Positions 13,216 to 25,001 of a stretch of 64,000 bases of DNA are shown one piece after another. Within the stretch, counting starts at the first letter, position 1. Every line of letters starts with the position of its first letter. The translations under genes were made by a program, and so were the position numbers. The notes under the pieces are model-generated. The model was not told the origin of the DNA, did not search any database, and worked only from the letters and a program-made list of their open reading frames with translations. Origin of the DNA: Argopecten irradians (lineage: Eukaryota; Mollusca; Bivalvia; Pectinida; Pectinidae); contig NC_091138.1 in NCBI RefSeq assembly GCF_041381155.1, forward strand, positions 32,233,604 through 32,297,603, in the 5' to 3' direction.

Positions 13216-16200
13216 ATGGCTACCAAAGATCCGGAAAGCATTTATAACATAATCGACAGTAATGAACCCTGGAGAGGAAGAATGCTTTTCACAGGTAATA
13301 ATGTTTATCTTCTATTTTGAAAACTTAAAATTAAGATAGAATCAATTAAATTTTATTTCAAGTTTAAGTGATTATCTTAATCTTATTTCAAAACTTACAT
13401 TAGCAGTGAAAGAGGTGAGTTAACTTTTTTTCTAACTGATTGAACTAACAGTTAGCCTACTAGCACGGTATAGATAGACTAATTTCAATATTGGAACAGA
13501 ATTGGGTAACGTTAAGTTAGTCTCAGTTTAAATACACCAACGCAAACTCAAGTGAAAGCGCTGTCCAATACACATTTCGAGTTAAGGTAGTATTTACACA
13601 AGCAATTCTTATCAAAGTTTGTTTACATAGGGTGTTAAAACCTGCTGCGGTATTATCGGTTTAAATTCAAGAGAACTTAGCGTAAGTAATGTACGTTAGA
13701 GTTGGGTTTATATTGTACGGGTTATTTTAAATTAGAGACTACAAAGAGATATTAAATCTGTAGATGGATTAGATTAAACACACATACCGATATCGTTATA
13801 AAGGAAAGGACATAGTTTTTACTTTGAGTTTGAACATTAAAGTACATCTTGTATAATTTTCTTTCGAGTTACGGTACTAATATGAGACTTAATGTGCTTA
13901 TAAAAATTATAAATCCTAAATAGAATTAATTTAAAGTAAAGTACATTTTGTACCACTAAAGTATTCTCGTTTTTGTAATGATAGACATGTAGTACCACTA
14001 ACAGACATGATTAAATAAAAATAATGTGATTAATGTGATTTTTAAAAAATCGTTCTTTAAATGCTTGTAAAATATTATACCTTTATCAAATTAATCTATC
14101 GATATACTCAATGCGGTAAGCCTGTAAATCTCTTTGTTATATCAAAGACTTTGGCACAATTTATTTTGGCAGTCGATGACGTGACCCACAGGGACCTGGC
14201 ACGAAAAATTTTAACTAATAGTATACATATATATATATATTATAGTATCAAGGGTATGAACTCGGCGGTCGAGAAAAACCGACCTATTTTTTTTAAAACC
14301 GTGATTATTTTAATAAATGGGTTTTATACAACATTGACGGATATCTTACCTTAAAGAGAAATAAATTATCTTTCCATTGAGTGCTTGGTGAACAAAAGTG
14401 GCCAAGTATTGACGAAGTTATTGCTTGACGAATCGGGAAATTTACGATAAATATGCTAGGTAGACATTTCCTTGTCCGGTAGAAATGTCGTCTCGGTTCT
14501 AATGGGTACCTCAAAAACCAAGCCAAAATCACAAAATCTACGCTTGTGGTGGTAAACAGTACCCATAACTGTGTTCATCCACAATCTCCTTTGGAGGTGT
14601 CATGACCCGTACTTTGTAGAAACTCAATTTAAACATCGTGTAGCTCACTTACTTTAACCGTCTCGACTTTACATATCGTGACTACATTATGCAAATTTAT
14701 GTAGTGTTGTGCTTGTGAGTTAACTCGAGAAGCGTTCCGAAGAACAAACGAACATGGCGGTGACGGTTAAAGTAAGTGAGCTACACGATGTTTAAATGGA
14801 GTTTCTACAAAGTACGGGTGATGACACCTCCAAAGAAGATTGTGGATGAACACAGTTATGGGTACTGTTTACCACCACAAGCGTAGATTTTGTGATTTTG
14901 GCTTGGTTTTCGAGGTACCCATTAGAGCCGAGACGACATTTCGACCGGACAGGGAAATGTCTACCTAGCATATTTGTCGTAAATTTCCCGATTCATCAAG
15001 CCATAACTTCGTCAATACTTGGCCAATTTTGTTCATCAAGCACTCAATGGAAAGATAAATTATTTCTCTTTGAGGTACGATATCCTTCAATGTTGTACAG
15101 AACCAATTTATTAAAATAATCATTGTTTTAAAAAATAGGTCGGTTTTTCTCGACCGCCGAGTTCATACCCTTGATACTATAATATATATATGTATACTGT
15201 TAGTTTTAAAAAATCGTGCCAGGTCCCTGTGACGTGACCAGCATTAAGTCGTTAACAACTTCCGACTAAAACAATCAAGTATACATGTAGTTACCTGTAC
15301 TCAAATTTAGTGGATTATTCGTAATTCTGTATTTAATTTGAGATGGCAATGATTTTCTTGTCTATTCATTTTGAATAGTAATTCACTTGAAAAATCGATA
15401 GGCGGAAACGGTTGGATTCTTTTATTATACGCGTGTACAATGTTCAACACAATGTTCAATTTATTATAGTATCAAGGGTATGAACTCGGCGGTCGAGAAA
15501 AACCGACCTATTTTTTTTAAAACCGTGATTATTTTAATAAATGGGTTTTATACAACATTGACGGATATCTTACCTTAAAGAGAAATAAATTATCTTTCCA
15601 TTGAGTGCTTGGTGAACAAAAGTGGCCAAGTATTGACGAAGTTATTGCTTGACGAATCGGGAAATTTACGATAAATATGCTAGGTAGACATTTCCTTGTC
15701 CGGTAGAAATGTCGTCTCGGTTCTAATGGGTACCTCAAAAACCAAGCCAAAATCACAAAATCTACGCTTGTGGTGGTAAAAAGTACACATAACTGTGTTC
15801 ATCCACAATCTCCTTTGGAGGTGTCATGACCCGTACTTTGTAGAAACTCAATTTAAACATCGTGTAGCTCACTTACTTTAAACGCTTCTCGACTTTACAT
15901 ATCGTGACTACATTATGCAAATTATGTAGTGTTGTGCTTGTGAGTTAACTCGAGAAGCGTTCCGAAGAACAAACGAACATGGCGGTGACGGTTAAAGTAA
16001 GAGAGCTACACGATATTTAAATGGAGTTTCTACAAAGTACGGGTGATGACACCTCCAAAGAAGATTGTGGATGAACACAGTTATGGGTACTGTTTACCAC
16101 CACAAGCGTAGATTTTGTGATTTTGGCTTGGTTTTTGAGGTACCCATTAGAGCCGAGACGACATTTCGACCGGACAGGGAAATGTCTACCTAGCATATTT

Positions 16201-19200
16201 GTCGTAAATTTCCCGATTCATCAAGCCATAACTTCGTCAATACTTGGCCAATTTTGTTCATCAAGCACTCAATGGAAAGATAAATTATTTCTCTTTGAGG
16301 TACGATATCCTTCAATGTTGTACAGAACCAATTTATTAAAATAATCATTGTTTTAAAAAATAGGTCGGTTTTTCTCGACCGCCGAGTTCATACCCTTGAT
16401 ACTATAATATATATATGTATACTGTTAGTTTTAAAAAATCGTGCCAGGTCCCTGTGACGTGACCAGCATTAAGTCGTTAACAACTTCCGACTAAAACAAT
16501 CAAGTATACATGTAGTTACCTGTACTCAAATTTAGTGGATTATTCGTAATTCTGTATTTAATTTGAGATGGCAATGATTTTCTTGTCTATTCATTTTGAA
16601 TAGTAATTCACTTGAAAAATCGATAGGCGGAAACGGTTGGATTATTTCATTATACGCGTGTACAATGTTCAACACAATGTTCAATTTATTCCGTATGTTA
16701 GTCCACTTTGGGTAACAGTTGAAAAGTCAAAACGGAAGGTAATGATCCTGTATACGTACAAGTTTATTCATGTCAGTGGATGGCAGAATGACAACAAAAC
16801 CTGGGGTAAAAGATAAATCGATGACAAACTCGCTAAAACGGTACTGCTAAATATGAATAATGCAACGGTTTTCCTATAGATCTCCATTCAACCCCGCTGT
16901 ATTACCAATTGCATTTTGTAGACCTAGAACGATAAGTCATCTGTAACAGGTACTATCAGCGTTAACGGTGTACGGAATTATTAATACCACAGAAACTCTT
17001 ATCGGCTGTTAACACACAAATTACACACCGATTACATATTAATCACACAACAGCGATTTAGCAGTGTATATGTATTCTCTATTTCTAATGCTATCTAGCT
17101 GAAATTGCTGAACCTGATAAGTTCGCCTTCTGTGACGTCAATATCATTATGACGTCATCAATGTAAAGTCGGCGACCGCACTTCCCGATTGTCAATATCG
17201 TGACTGTCCCCTGTCCGGATTTACACCTACGTTATATTTCATTCTTACATATAACTACCAATGTGATTCACAAAATTGTGTATACACGTGTATGTATATA
17301 AACTATCAATTAGTGTATGACAATGAACATTAGACTACCTATATAGGCAACATATGGTACACTTTATGTTATTCCTACATTTTGACGCGCGTTACACTCC
17401 GTTGCCGTTATCCCCAAATGTTGACGTGTTATTTTTTCGAAGGCGAAGCCCAAGAGAGAATAGATCTCTCCATGGAGACAGTTCTAGATGTATCCCGACA
17501 CATAGGGACATACAATTGAAATTATTTCATTAAACCGAACATATTTAAAACTAGCTTAATCTCTGGTAAAAGAACTCATAAAGATATTTTATGATGTTGA
17601 CATGCATTACACTTTATCATATCCCCTGACGTTGGTCAACGTGTATTACACTTAATTATATCCCAAAATGTTGACGTGCATTACACTTTTTATATCCCCC
17701 GATGTTGACGTGTATTACACTTTTTGTATAACCCCAGATGTTGACATGATACACTTTATTTTTGACGCATGTTACATTCTGTTCCAGGCCCTGACGCCAA
17801 CAGGGACCATCGAGTGACGGTAGACCAGGAACACCGACACATCGGTATCGGGACCATGTCAGCCGAAGGTACGGGTGAGGCGGATTACATCTGGAGGGCA
17901 GGCGCACAGACCCCACATCCCCGTCCTCGTTCACGTATGGTTGGGGAGGTGGGCTGGGGCGTGCCCTATATGACTGACTGGAAAATGCCTCGTTCTGGCC
18001 GACAAGTCGTGGTACGTATCTTTGCTGAAAATGTCATTCTAAGGATTGAAGAAGGTTTGTTTTTGGCAGTGTCATATCATTTTCCCCGTTATACCCTTAT
18101 TTGTTTTTATCATAAAAGATTGTGGATATCATATACAATATTAAGGACAGACACACTATCTAAATTTCTTAAAATAGTATACAATGATATTAATAAAGAT
18201 ATTAACCTGAATGACCATTTCATATCGTAACATCTCATTTTACAGCTGGGAGAATTCAGGCAGGAATGTGAAGATCGCTACTCTCACCTTTATCAAAACC
18301 CCTGGTAAGTTGTGGGGACGAAGATTATACACTATATAGTGATAAAAAACTACAATGTATGGAAAGTTACACGCCCATATACTATATACACTTATCTTAA
18401 TAATGTTTGTATAAATATTTATATGTCAGTTCAACCAGAAACGGTATTGATTGGAAACTAGCAAAATCATTAATAAATAATAATACACATAGTATGATAG
18501 GTCATTATTTGTTATACATTAATCGACATCTGTTGTTATTGGCATTTAATTCAAAATTGTAATAAACATCGTTGGATACACAAAAGGCAATGAGTGGCAG
18601 CGAGTGGAATCGCTCCATGTGTTTCACACTCATGCTCATTCAGATTCGATAAACAATTAGACGCATGCTTGGCGCGTGATAAACTTGTAGAAATTGACCA
18701 TGACGTCATAATACCGAGACAATAAAGCATTGCCTCACAACACCAACAATGACATCGCGTCATCAATTGCATATTGCGCAATTAATTAATATAGTTCTAA
18801 GTGGAAAAACGGAACCCTGTGGATTAATGCAACTTGTGTTGGTATCTTCCCGTGTGTTCCCTAAGATCACAAACACTTAAACATTTTTTACAGGTACCCA
18901 GGGCCTAGAGATGACGTGACTCCAGGATCGGATGCCTCTTTGGTGATGAACGTGTATAGGCCGAGAACCACCCCCGGGAACACTCGTGCAGGTAGTAGTC
19001 GGTCACGCCCACCAAATAGTCCCCACAGAAGGACAACAGAGGGTACTACAGTTAATGATGGGCGGACGTCCTATAATATACTTAAGGTCTCCCATACAGG
19101 TATTGGACGTTGTTTAAGTAGACAGTAGATGATCCTCCCGCCTTTATGCTGTCAAGGTTTTAGAACTGCTTCTACGGATTACATGCACTCTGACATAGAT

Positions 19201-20649
19201 GAATTCTTTATTTGCATATTACGAATTTATCTCCTCTTGCGAGAAGGTATTGACGTCATCAGTTTGTGAGCGTAACATCAAACAACGTCATTTGTGCGCA
19301 TAAACTAATGACGTAAAGATAAATACATTTCCCGAGGGGGCATATAAGTCTGCAACATGCAAAAAATAGACTTCTTTCCTTCATATACTCTTCCAAGGTT
19401 TGGAATTTTAATTCTTAAATAGATATGATCTGTGGCTCAAGTTTCGTGACAGATGCTTTGGCGGACGTAGCATTCAATTTGCTTCTTTTATTCTTTTATT
19501 GTTTTCTATCTCAGTTATCAGTAGAATCTGTCCAATATTCTTTCCTGTCAAGCCTCAGTTTTATTAATATTCCTTGGCTTAAATATGTTTTCTCCAGAAG
19601 AGGTGCCAATTTCTCTAATGAGAAATGGAAGGTCTGTACTAAACACTTACAATGAATGGCATGTGACAATCAAGTCTTCCGAATGTTGTCCAGTTCAACC
19701 GATCGAAAATGTATTACGATAGAGTTATGTTGCAAATGATTGACCAAAACATTAAATTGAGATCAATATCCTTATGATATTTTGATACATATTTTTGTAA
19801 TATATTCTTTTATCCAATGGTATTTCTTTTGTATTTCCAAATATAAATTCTGAATTTACATATTACAGAGTTATCTGCCCTTGTGGGTATGTATTGATTG
19901 TGACGCAATGTGTTTGCGAGCGTAACGTCATACTTTTCGGAGAGAACGACGCCCAATCTCTCCCAGGGTGCATTGCGGTCCCCACAATTTCAATGAACCA
20001 CAAAATAATGACGTCACAATGGATACCTACCTACAAGGGAGCTAACTCTGTAATATGTTATGGCGGAATACATGTACCTCCTCTCACGAAAATCGTATTC
20101 GCTATTTGTATTTACCTGTAGCTAGTCCCCATATCATTTCTGTCCTATTGTAGACCTACATCTAAAAGAATAGTCTAGTATAAATAGTGGCTTACATTTC
20201 CCTGTCTGTTTCTCATTGGTATGGGTGCAGTGTCTTCCTTGGAAACCTAGTCTAACAAGGTGATAAAGCTATAACTACGTATTAACCTAACCACGAAATG
20301 TTGAACCGATTTACTGTATGTATTTCATAATACATTAACAAAATATACAATTTATTATTAAAAGGGAAAATGATTGTGTGTAATGTTAACTTATTGAAAA
20401 TTCGTCATACTGTACGAGTGTATTGTAATGTAGGAAAGACATCGTAGTCCGTTTCTGTATTTTACCTGTATTTAACAGAAAACAATTTGAAACAAGTATT
20501 TTGGGAAGATTAATATATATTACCTGATAAGATGTATTAGCAGCATATACATTTGTACGTAAATTAAAAGAAATTATTCCTCTTTTTCAGGCAACGTTGA
20601 TGAGCAGCCGAGCAGCTCCGAACAGGACACATCTGTCACAGGCGAATAG
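13216..20649 (+). CDS. sperm microtubule inner protein 2-like (C4orf45 family), about 208 aa, 5 coding exons
   Basis: Exons: 13216-13294, 17788-18011, 18246-18304, 18894-19099 and 20591-20649. All junctions are GT-AG with matching phases (1, 0, 2, 1). The start ATG at 13216 follows GCAATGG. The diagnostic motifs are FTGPDANRDHR (residues 25-35), EADYIWRAG, VGEVGWGVP and HLYQNPWYPGP. They align, in the same order and spacing as I recall them, with human SPMIP2/C4orf45 (FTGPD, YLWR, EIGWRIP, HRYQNPWQP). SPMIP2 is a small protein bound inside sperm axonemal doublet microtubules. The C-terminal part is Arg/Ser/Pro-rich and low in complexity. Exon 4 could instead end at 19042 (GAGG then GTACTA); both donors are phase 1 and join to the same last exon. 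Intron 1 (4.5 kb) holds the duplicated fold-back element. The family call rests on remembered motifs. Confidence 0.78.
14187..15231. mobile_element. 1045-bp fold-back DNA transposon with 8-bp target duplication
   Basis: The ends are CACAGGGACCTGGCACG and its inverse, flanked by exact 8-bp direct repeats ACGTGACC at 14179-14186 and 15232-15239. Both arms (about 480 bp) are long inverted repeats of each other, around a centre near 14690-14740. The 8-bp duplication and CAGGG-type ends fit hAT. Each arm holds a 75-codon open stretch (minus strand 14305-14532, plus strand 14892-15119). The two differ at about 11 residues and have no known relative, so I do not call them genes. Confidence 0.85.
14241..16690. 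repeat. 1.22-kb tandem duplication inside SPMIP2-like intron 1
   Basis: Unit 1 is 14241-15464 and unit 2 about 15465-16690. Each contains most of the fold-back transposon plus about 230 bp of its right flank. The units differ only at scattered positions, so the event is recent. The junction (TTTATTATAG) shares TATT with both parental contexts, consistent with a microhomology-mediated duplication. Confidence 0.9.
15465..16456. mobile_element. second, 5'-truncated copy of the fold-back transposon
   Basis: Created by the tandem duplication, not by a new insertion: it lacks the first 54 bp of the left end (including CACAGGGACC) and its own left target repeat. It keeps the right end GGTCCCTGTG followed by ACGTGACC. 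Confidence 0.9.
17585..17780. repeat. degenerate minisatellite, unit about 44 bp, next to an acceptor site
   Basis: About four to five diverged copies of a unit like ATGTTGACGTGTATTACACT followed by a pyrimidine-rich segment. The array runs up to the CTGTTCCAG acceptor of exon 2 of the SPMIP2-like gene, so the exon's branch point and pyrimidine tract lie in the last repeat. Confidence 0.7.
19859..20057. mobile_element. about 200-bp MITE (CATATTACAGAGTTATCTGC family)
   Basis: The ends are inverted repeats: CATATTACAGAGTTATCTGC on the left and GCTAACTCTGTAATATG on the right. The arm continues through CCCTTGTGGGTA and GATTGTGACG. A related copy is at 50124-50333 and a diverged partial one at about 19208-19320. 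TTA next to both ends may be the target duplication, which would fit Harbinger. It lies in intron 4 of the SPMIP2-like gene. Confidence 0.7.
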
Positions 20650-21476
20650 AAGTAAGTCTTGCGACCAGAGTTACTTCCCTTGACAATTTAAGTCAATTGA
20701 TAATCTTGTATAATAAGATGCATCCACATTCTCCAAAATATCGACGGGCAAATTATTACTGTAAAATTATTAAACCTCTCGCTATACTCATTTCTTTATG
20801 TTACTAAATTTTATTGAAACCGAGATTACAATCAGAATGTTGTAGAAAACAAAACATTGTAAAGTTGAAAAATTCAATGTTTTAGAAAATGGGGTTAAGT
20901 TTATTCCCAAATGAATTAGTGGTTAGAATGGACAGTATTATACAGAATAGGTTATACTCGATCAGTATTTTTAAACAAGCAAAATTACTTACGATAGCCA
21001 TATATAACATGCGCAACCTGTATTTTGTTATTGCAGGGTTGTTCACTGGACTAATGCTTTAGAAGTGCTGCAGACGTTTAAACAGCTTATTTAGGACTGT
21101 TATCTGATTGGATAAATCGTGGTCATGTGATTTACCGTGGGACGTGCAATACACAGCTTAGGATTTTCCACAAACCGCATCAGTATTAAAGACGAAGACA
21201 CGTGTAGTCTTGCCAGTGACACTTAAACTCTGCATGTTGTACGTTCGGTATATCTATTCTTTTCTGATAGATACTTTTACATTTACTTACATTAGTGTTC
21301 ATGCACCCATCAGTATTTCCTTTATTACTTTACATTACTATTTTAACTTATAAGTATTTGCACATGTAATAAATGTTAGCGCTCTTTATGCACTATAGTA
21401 TGTTTTTTAGACACGAACTGCTCAACTGTCACTTTAGGGTGGCGGGTGTGTAGCTATGTTACATTTTAGAAATAAA
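20650..21476 (+). other. 3' UTR of the SPMIP2-like gene with a UTR intron
   Basis: The stop is followed at once by a good donor (AGAA then GTAAGT, exon end 20651). A matching acceptor TTATTGCAG ends at 21036, so exon 6 would be wholly untranslated. AATAAA occurs at 21368-21373 and 21471-21476. The stop lies only 2 bp before the junction, so nonsense-mediated decay is not expected. Confidence 0.55.
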
Positions 21477-22036
21477 ATCTATATTTTTATTATGTCTTTT
21501 GTTATGATTTGCCACAGTAAGAAAATTGTTATAAAATGGAACATTGAGAGAGAAAAAAACGAAAAAAAAACATTTCAGTGTAATTTTGATGCTTTTTATT
21601 CTTGCAAGAAATCTTTCGCTGCGGAAACTGAACTAAAAGGTGGCCTTGTTTCCTTGTAGTATGATTATTATTATTATATCGAAACTACTGATTATAATAT
21701 CATTATTATATGTTTATTGCACGACAACATAGCCTACAGGCCATGTCAGATACACGTGAACAAATATCTATACATATTTAATGCTTTCGGTTTGAAGTTC
21801 AAGAATGTTTCGTCTTCTGAATCTCAAGATAATTTAAAAACCAAACTGAAGATGGGCAGCCAATGGCACAATGATGTTATATCTCTCTGACTATTTTCTT
21901 ATACTGTTACACTATTTACAATGTAATTTCATTGATGTCTTTTCGGTTTTTGGTAATACAAAATGTCTAGTATTATCACAGTGTAATGGTAGTCATTGAA
22001 TTTCTATCGGTTCAAAAATAAATATAGACGTTTTTC
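21477..22036. other. no recognised gene, between convergent 3' ends
   Basis: AT-rich spacer between the SPMIP2-like gene and the convergent TRIM gene. Nothing specific was seen. Confidence 0.5.
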
Positions 22037-22042
22037 TTTATT
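22037..22042 (-). terminator. polyadenylation signal of the TRIM gene
   Basis: AATAAA on the minus strand, about 95 bp past the stop codon, a normal spacing for a short 3' UTR. Confidence 0.6.
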
Positions 22043-22135
22043 ATCACACTTTTCACTTACAGCCACGACCATGTCATCAAGAACAGATGTGTGTCTTTGG
22101 CACAGTAAAATGTAAAAAATAGAATATTCTTCCCG

Positions 22136-24106
22136 TCAATAGAGTTGAAAGATACGAATGTGACAAGCCTCATTTTTATCAAAGACCACAAACTTGTCGC
22201 CATGAACATCTATTGCCAATGGATTCTGTATTCCGTGTGCTGACGTCAGCAGTTCCCTGACACGTGTCCCGTCCCCAGACATCTGTACGACGTTGTGTGA
22301 ATCCTCACCACACACGTAGATGTTTCCCTCCCTGTCCACGTCTATTCCCCTGGCACCTCTCACAACGCCGTCAGCCTTCATCACGTCTGTGTGTCGTTTG
22401 TCAGCCGACAGTCTGGACACTGTGACTCTTCTCTCATATTTGTTATAAACACTAACGAGTATGTCGTCAGTCACTGTATCCCGGGCCAGGTTCCAGCAGA
22501 TTGTGTTATATTTGTGCAACATGTTGAAGGCTCCGCCCTGTGTCATACTGTACACTCCTCCACGGTCATCACTCACTACAAATCTCCCGTCTTTATGTGT
22601 GATACCATATAGAGTTTTCCCTGTGTTGATGACAGATGACAGAGATAGTTTTGAATCCTCCACTTTTACTATACGTACACCTACCCTATGGCCAGTGACT
22701 GCCACAGTATTGTTGTCTACCAAACAAATATCGCAGGGATTCCCAGGAATGGTCAACTGATCCAGGAACTGCCCCTCATCTGTAAACAACTTCAATTTAT
22801 TGTTATTGTAGTCAGTAAGAACTACATTTCCATCAGGAAGGTACACAACTCCAAATATTATACAGTCGTACTGATCTTCTGGAATCTTTATCCTGAACTT
22901 CCTTACCTCCTTCACCTGACGTTCTGGCAGTGGCATTGTAAGGAAACCAGGATCAACAGGAAATCGTCGCCGTTGTTTCTTGATAACGATCTTCCCTAAC
23001 ATGGCATCGTCTTGAGTGCCAAGTTTGAGAACCTGATGCTGAATAGTGACGGATGTATAGGGCTCCCTCATAGCTTTGATCATATCCTGACATGACTCGA
23101 CCTCGGCCTGTCCTCTCTGGTACATCATTATAGCCTCCATGGTGTTGTTGTCCGCTGAAGCTTTGATGGAGGACTTCAGAGTATGAAGCATCCCCTTCAT
23201 CAGACGATCACATTGCCGTAGTGACACCTCAATTTTCTCTTTCTCACCTTTATACTTTGTAACCAATTCTTCTGTGACGGCTTTCTGACATTCATCTAGC
23301 TCTTCATCGATCCTTTTGCGAAGATCTGTGATACTCTTCAGAGCGAATTCTTGATTTTGCACCAAGGTTTGGATCTGTTCATCAAAGTCCTTCATTAACG
23401 ACTTCAGGACGTCGGCCCCTTTCTTCAGAATCTTTTTCGAGTCTTCTAGTTGTGCCCCGCTTTTTAACTTCTCTAAATACTCTTTAGTGGTGATAGTAAA
23501 TTCACATTGTTTGTGGAATTTAATCATACATACATGGCATCCAAGACAGTTGTGCTTCTCACAATACCAAAGCAATTTCTTTTCATGTTGATGGCATTTA
23601 GGGACCGATTCTTCCTGTTTTGACTGATTGATACATGTATCAAACTCGCTGATATCCAAGATATCACATTCACTGTGCAAAATATCATGATGCTGTTCCT
23701 TACAGTTCTTACAAAAATTAATGTTCATCGTCTTGCACCAGAACTTGGCTGGGGTGGTCAGGTTACCTTTGGTCTGGCAGGGTTTGCAGTACGGGAAATC
23801 AGTCGAACGTTCCTTTAGCTGGATAAGGTCCTGGATCACAAAATTAGTCGGGAACTGTTCCGCCCATTTCTCCTTAGCCTCCTTTTGATTGGCAGGTGAG
23901 GTCATCCTCCGACAGATCGGGCATGGAAATAATGTGTCCGGCACCCTTTTGTCGGACAGTTCCTTAGTGATGTAGGTTCCGAGACATTCCTGACAGAAGC
24001 TGTGATGACAGGGTAGGGACTTCGGTTGTCGAAGTATTTCTAGGCAGATTGAACACTCAAGTAAGTGTAAATCAAGTTCTGAAGGACGCCCACCTTCTTC
24101 GGCCAT
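22136..24106 (-). CDS. TRIM-family E3 ubiquitin ligase (RING, two B-boxes, coiled coil, NHL-like propeller), 656 aa, single exon
   Basis: The start ATG is at 24106-24104, context ACAATGG. RING finger at residues 18-65, with ligands C18, C21, C33, H35, C38, C41, C62 and C65 all present. B-box 1 is about 107-147 (C107, C110, C124, C132, C135, H140). B-box 2 is about 171-210 (C171, H174, C182, H185, C190, C193, H198). A predicted coiled coil covers about 215-350. The C-terminal 250 residues contain repeats of the type GVVYLPDGNVVLTDYNNNKL and GIDVDREGNIYVCGEDSHNV, i.e. an NHL-like six-bladed beta propeller. The protein should be a cytoplasmic ubiquitin ligase whose propeller selects partners. 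Bivalves carry large lineage-specific sets of such TRIMs, many linked to innate immunity; the role of this one is unknown. It most resembles the TRIM2/3/56/71 architecture, but lacks a visible filamin domain. Confidence 0.93.
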   Translation of the reverse strand: MAEEGGRPSELDLHLLECSICLEILRQPKSLPCHHSFCQECLGTYITKELSDKRVPDTLFPCPICRRMTSPANQKEAKEKWAEQFPTNFVIQDLIQLKERSTDFPYCKPCQTKGNLTTPAKFWCKTMNINFCKNCKEQHHDILHSECDILDISEFDTCINQSKQEESVPKCHQHEKKLLWYCEKHNCLGCHVCMIKFHKQCEFTITTKEYLEKLKSGAQLEDSKKILKKGADVLKSLMKDFDEQIQTLVQNQEFALKSITDLRKRIDEELDECQKAVTEELVTKYKGEKEKIEVSLRQCDRLMKGMLHTLKSSIKASADNNTMEAIMMYQRGQAEVESCQDMIKAMREPYTSVTIQHQVLKLGTQDDAMLGKIVIKKQRRRFPVDPGFLTMPLPERQVKEVRKFRIKIPEDQYDCIIFGVVYLPDGNVVLTDYNNNKLKLFTDEGQFLDQLTIPGNPCDICLVDNNTVAVTGHRVGVRIVKVEDSKLSLSSVINTGKTLYGITHKDGRFVVSDDRGGVYSMTQGGAFNMLHKYNTICWNLARDTVTDDILVSVYNKYERRVTVSRLSADKRHTDVMKADGVVRGARGIDVDREGNIYVCGEDSHNVVQMSGDGTRVRELLTSAHGIQNPLAIDVHGDKFVVFDKNEACHIRIFQLY

Positions 24107-24135
24107 TGTAAGGATTGGCAATGATCAAGGTCGAC
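24107..24135 (-). other. 5' UTR segment of the TRIM gene, with a splice acceptor at its start
   Basis: On the minus strand GTCATTTTAG precedes GTCGACC, so the coding exon probably begins at 24135, after a 5' UTR intron. The upstream exon was not located with certainty. Confidence 0.5.
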
Positions 24136-25001
24136 CTAAAATGACAATAAAGTTTTATGTTTAGATTGACAAAACAACATAATTAGATAATGCTTGTAAG
24201 TTTATCAGTTTTACATAGTGGCCTGAATTGCTGTTATACATTGTAACTTGGTTGAGAAATAGTAAAGTGCATTCTATTAGAAATATTATTTTACACATTC
24301 ATATTGCATGCAATTTGTAATTTGGTTTTCCTTTCTTTGGCTGTTTCTGGAATCATTATAATGAACTTATATCATAAATACATGAACAATGTGTTGGTGA
24401 GATAGTAGGGTAAGAAGAAACGTGGATCGTATATTATATCTATGGAGGTCAATAGTCATTTAACACCAGTTTAATTTTGTATCTTACACTCATTTCAATT
24501 GGTTAGATGTTTTTATTGTATAATTCAATTTAGTTTGCAACAAGCCCACAAAGGAGGAAAATGTCGTCATCGTTTGTAACGTCACTTCTGATTGGCTGAG
24601 ATAACGGCGTAATTATTTCATAGAAAAAAAAAAGAAAAAAAATATTCGAATAGATTATCTTTAGTAAATCACTAAATTTAATTATAAAGATTAAGAGGAA
24701 TAGGCTTTCTATGTTATGGGGATATAAAAAAAATCTGAGTGTATTCTTAAGAAATCGTGAAATTAATCCTTAAATAGACTGGGAAAATGTGCGTTGAATA
24801 TTATGAGGTTATACACAAAGAATGTTTTCGCGAGAAATTTTATAAGCGGCACGACAGTTGATATAATGTTCAGTGTTAAGTCAAGCTTTGACTATCACCC
24901 TTTATGTAAGTATATCAGATGCTTAGTACATGTACATATATATCAATGAATAGTTAATGTGCTTAAATGGAAACTTGTGTCATAATGCTACTGCATCAAA
25001 A
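24136..25001 (-). promoter_or_regulatory. probable upstream region of the TRIM gene
   Basis: At 24590-24605 the sequence TGATTGGCTGAG holds an inverted CCAAT box, with AACGTCAC and TCGTCATCG nearby. These would suit a promoter for a non-coding first exon around 24.5 kb, but no transcript evidence is available. The rest is AT-rich. Confidence 0.3.

Noticed and set aside
14305-16344. Four 75-codon frames beginning MILAWF as a gene
   Set aside because: They are the arms of a fold-back transposon. About 11 of 75 residues differ between arms, there is no known domain, and nothing indicates expression.
17656-17934. 92-codon minus-strand open frame
   Set aside because: It overlaps exon 2 of the SPMIP2-like gene and the adjoining repeat; it is a shadow frame.
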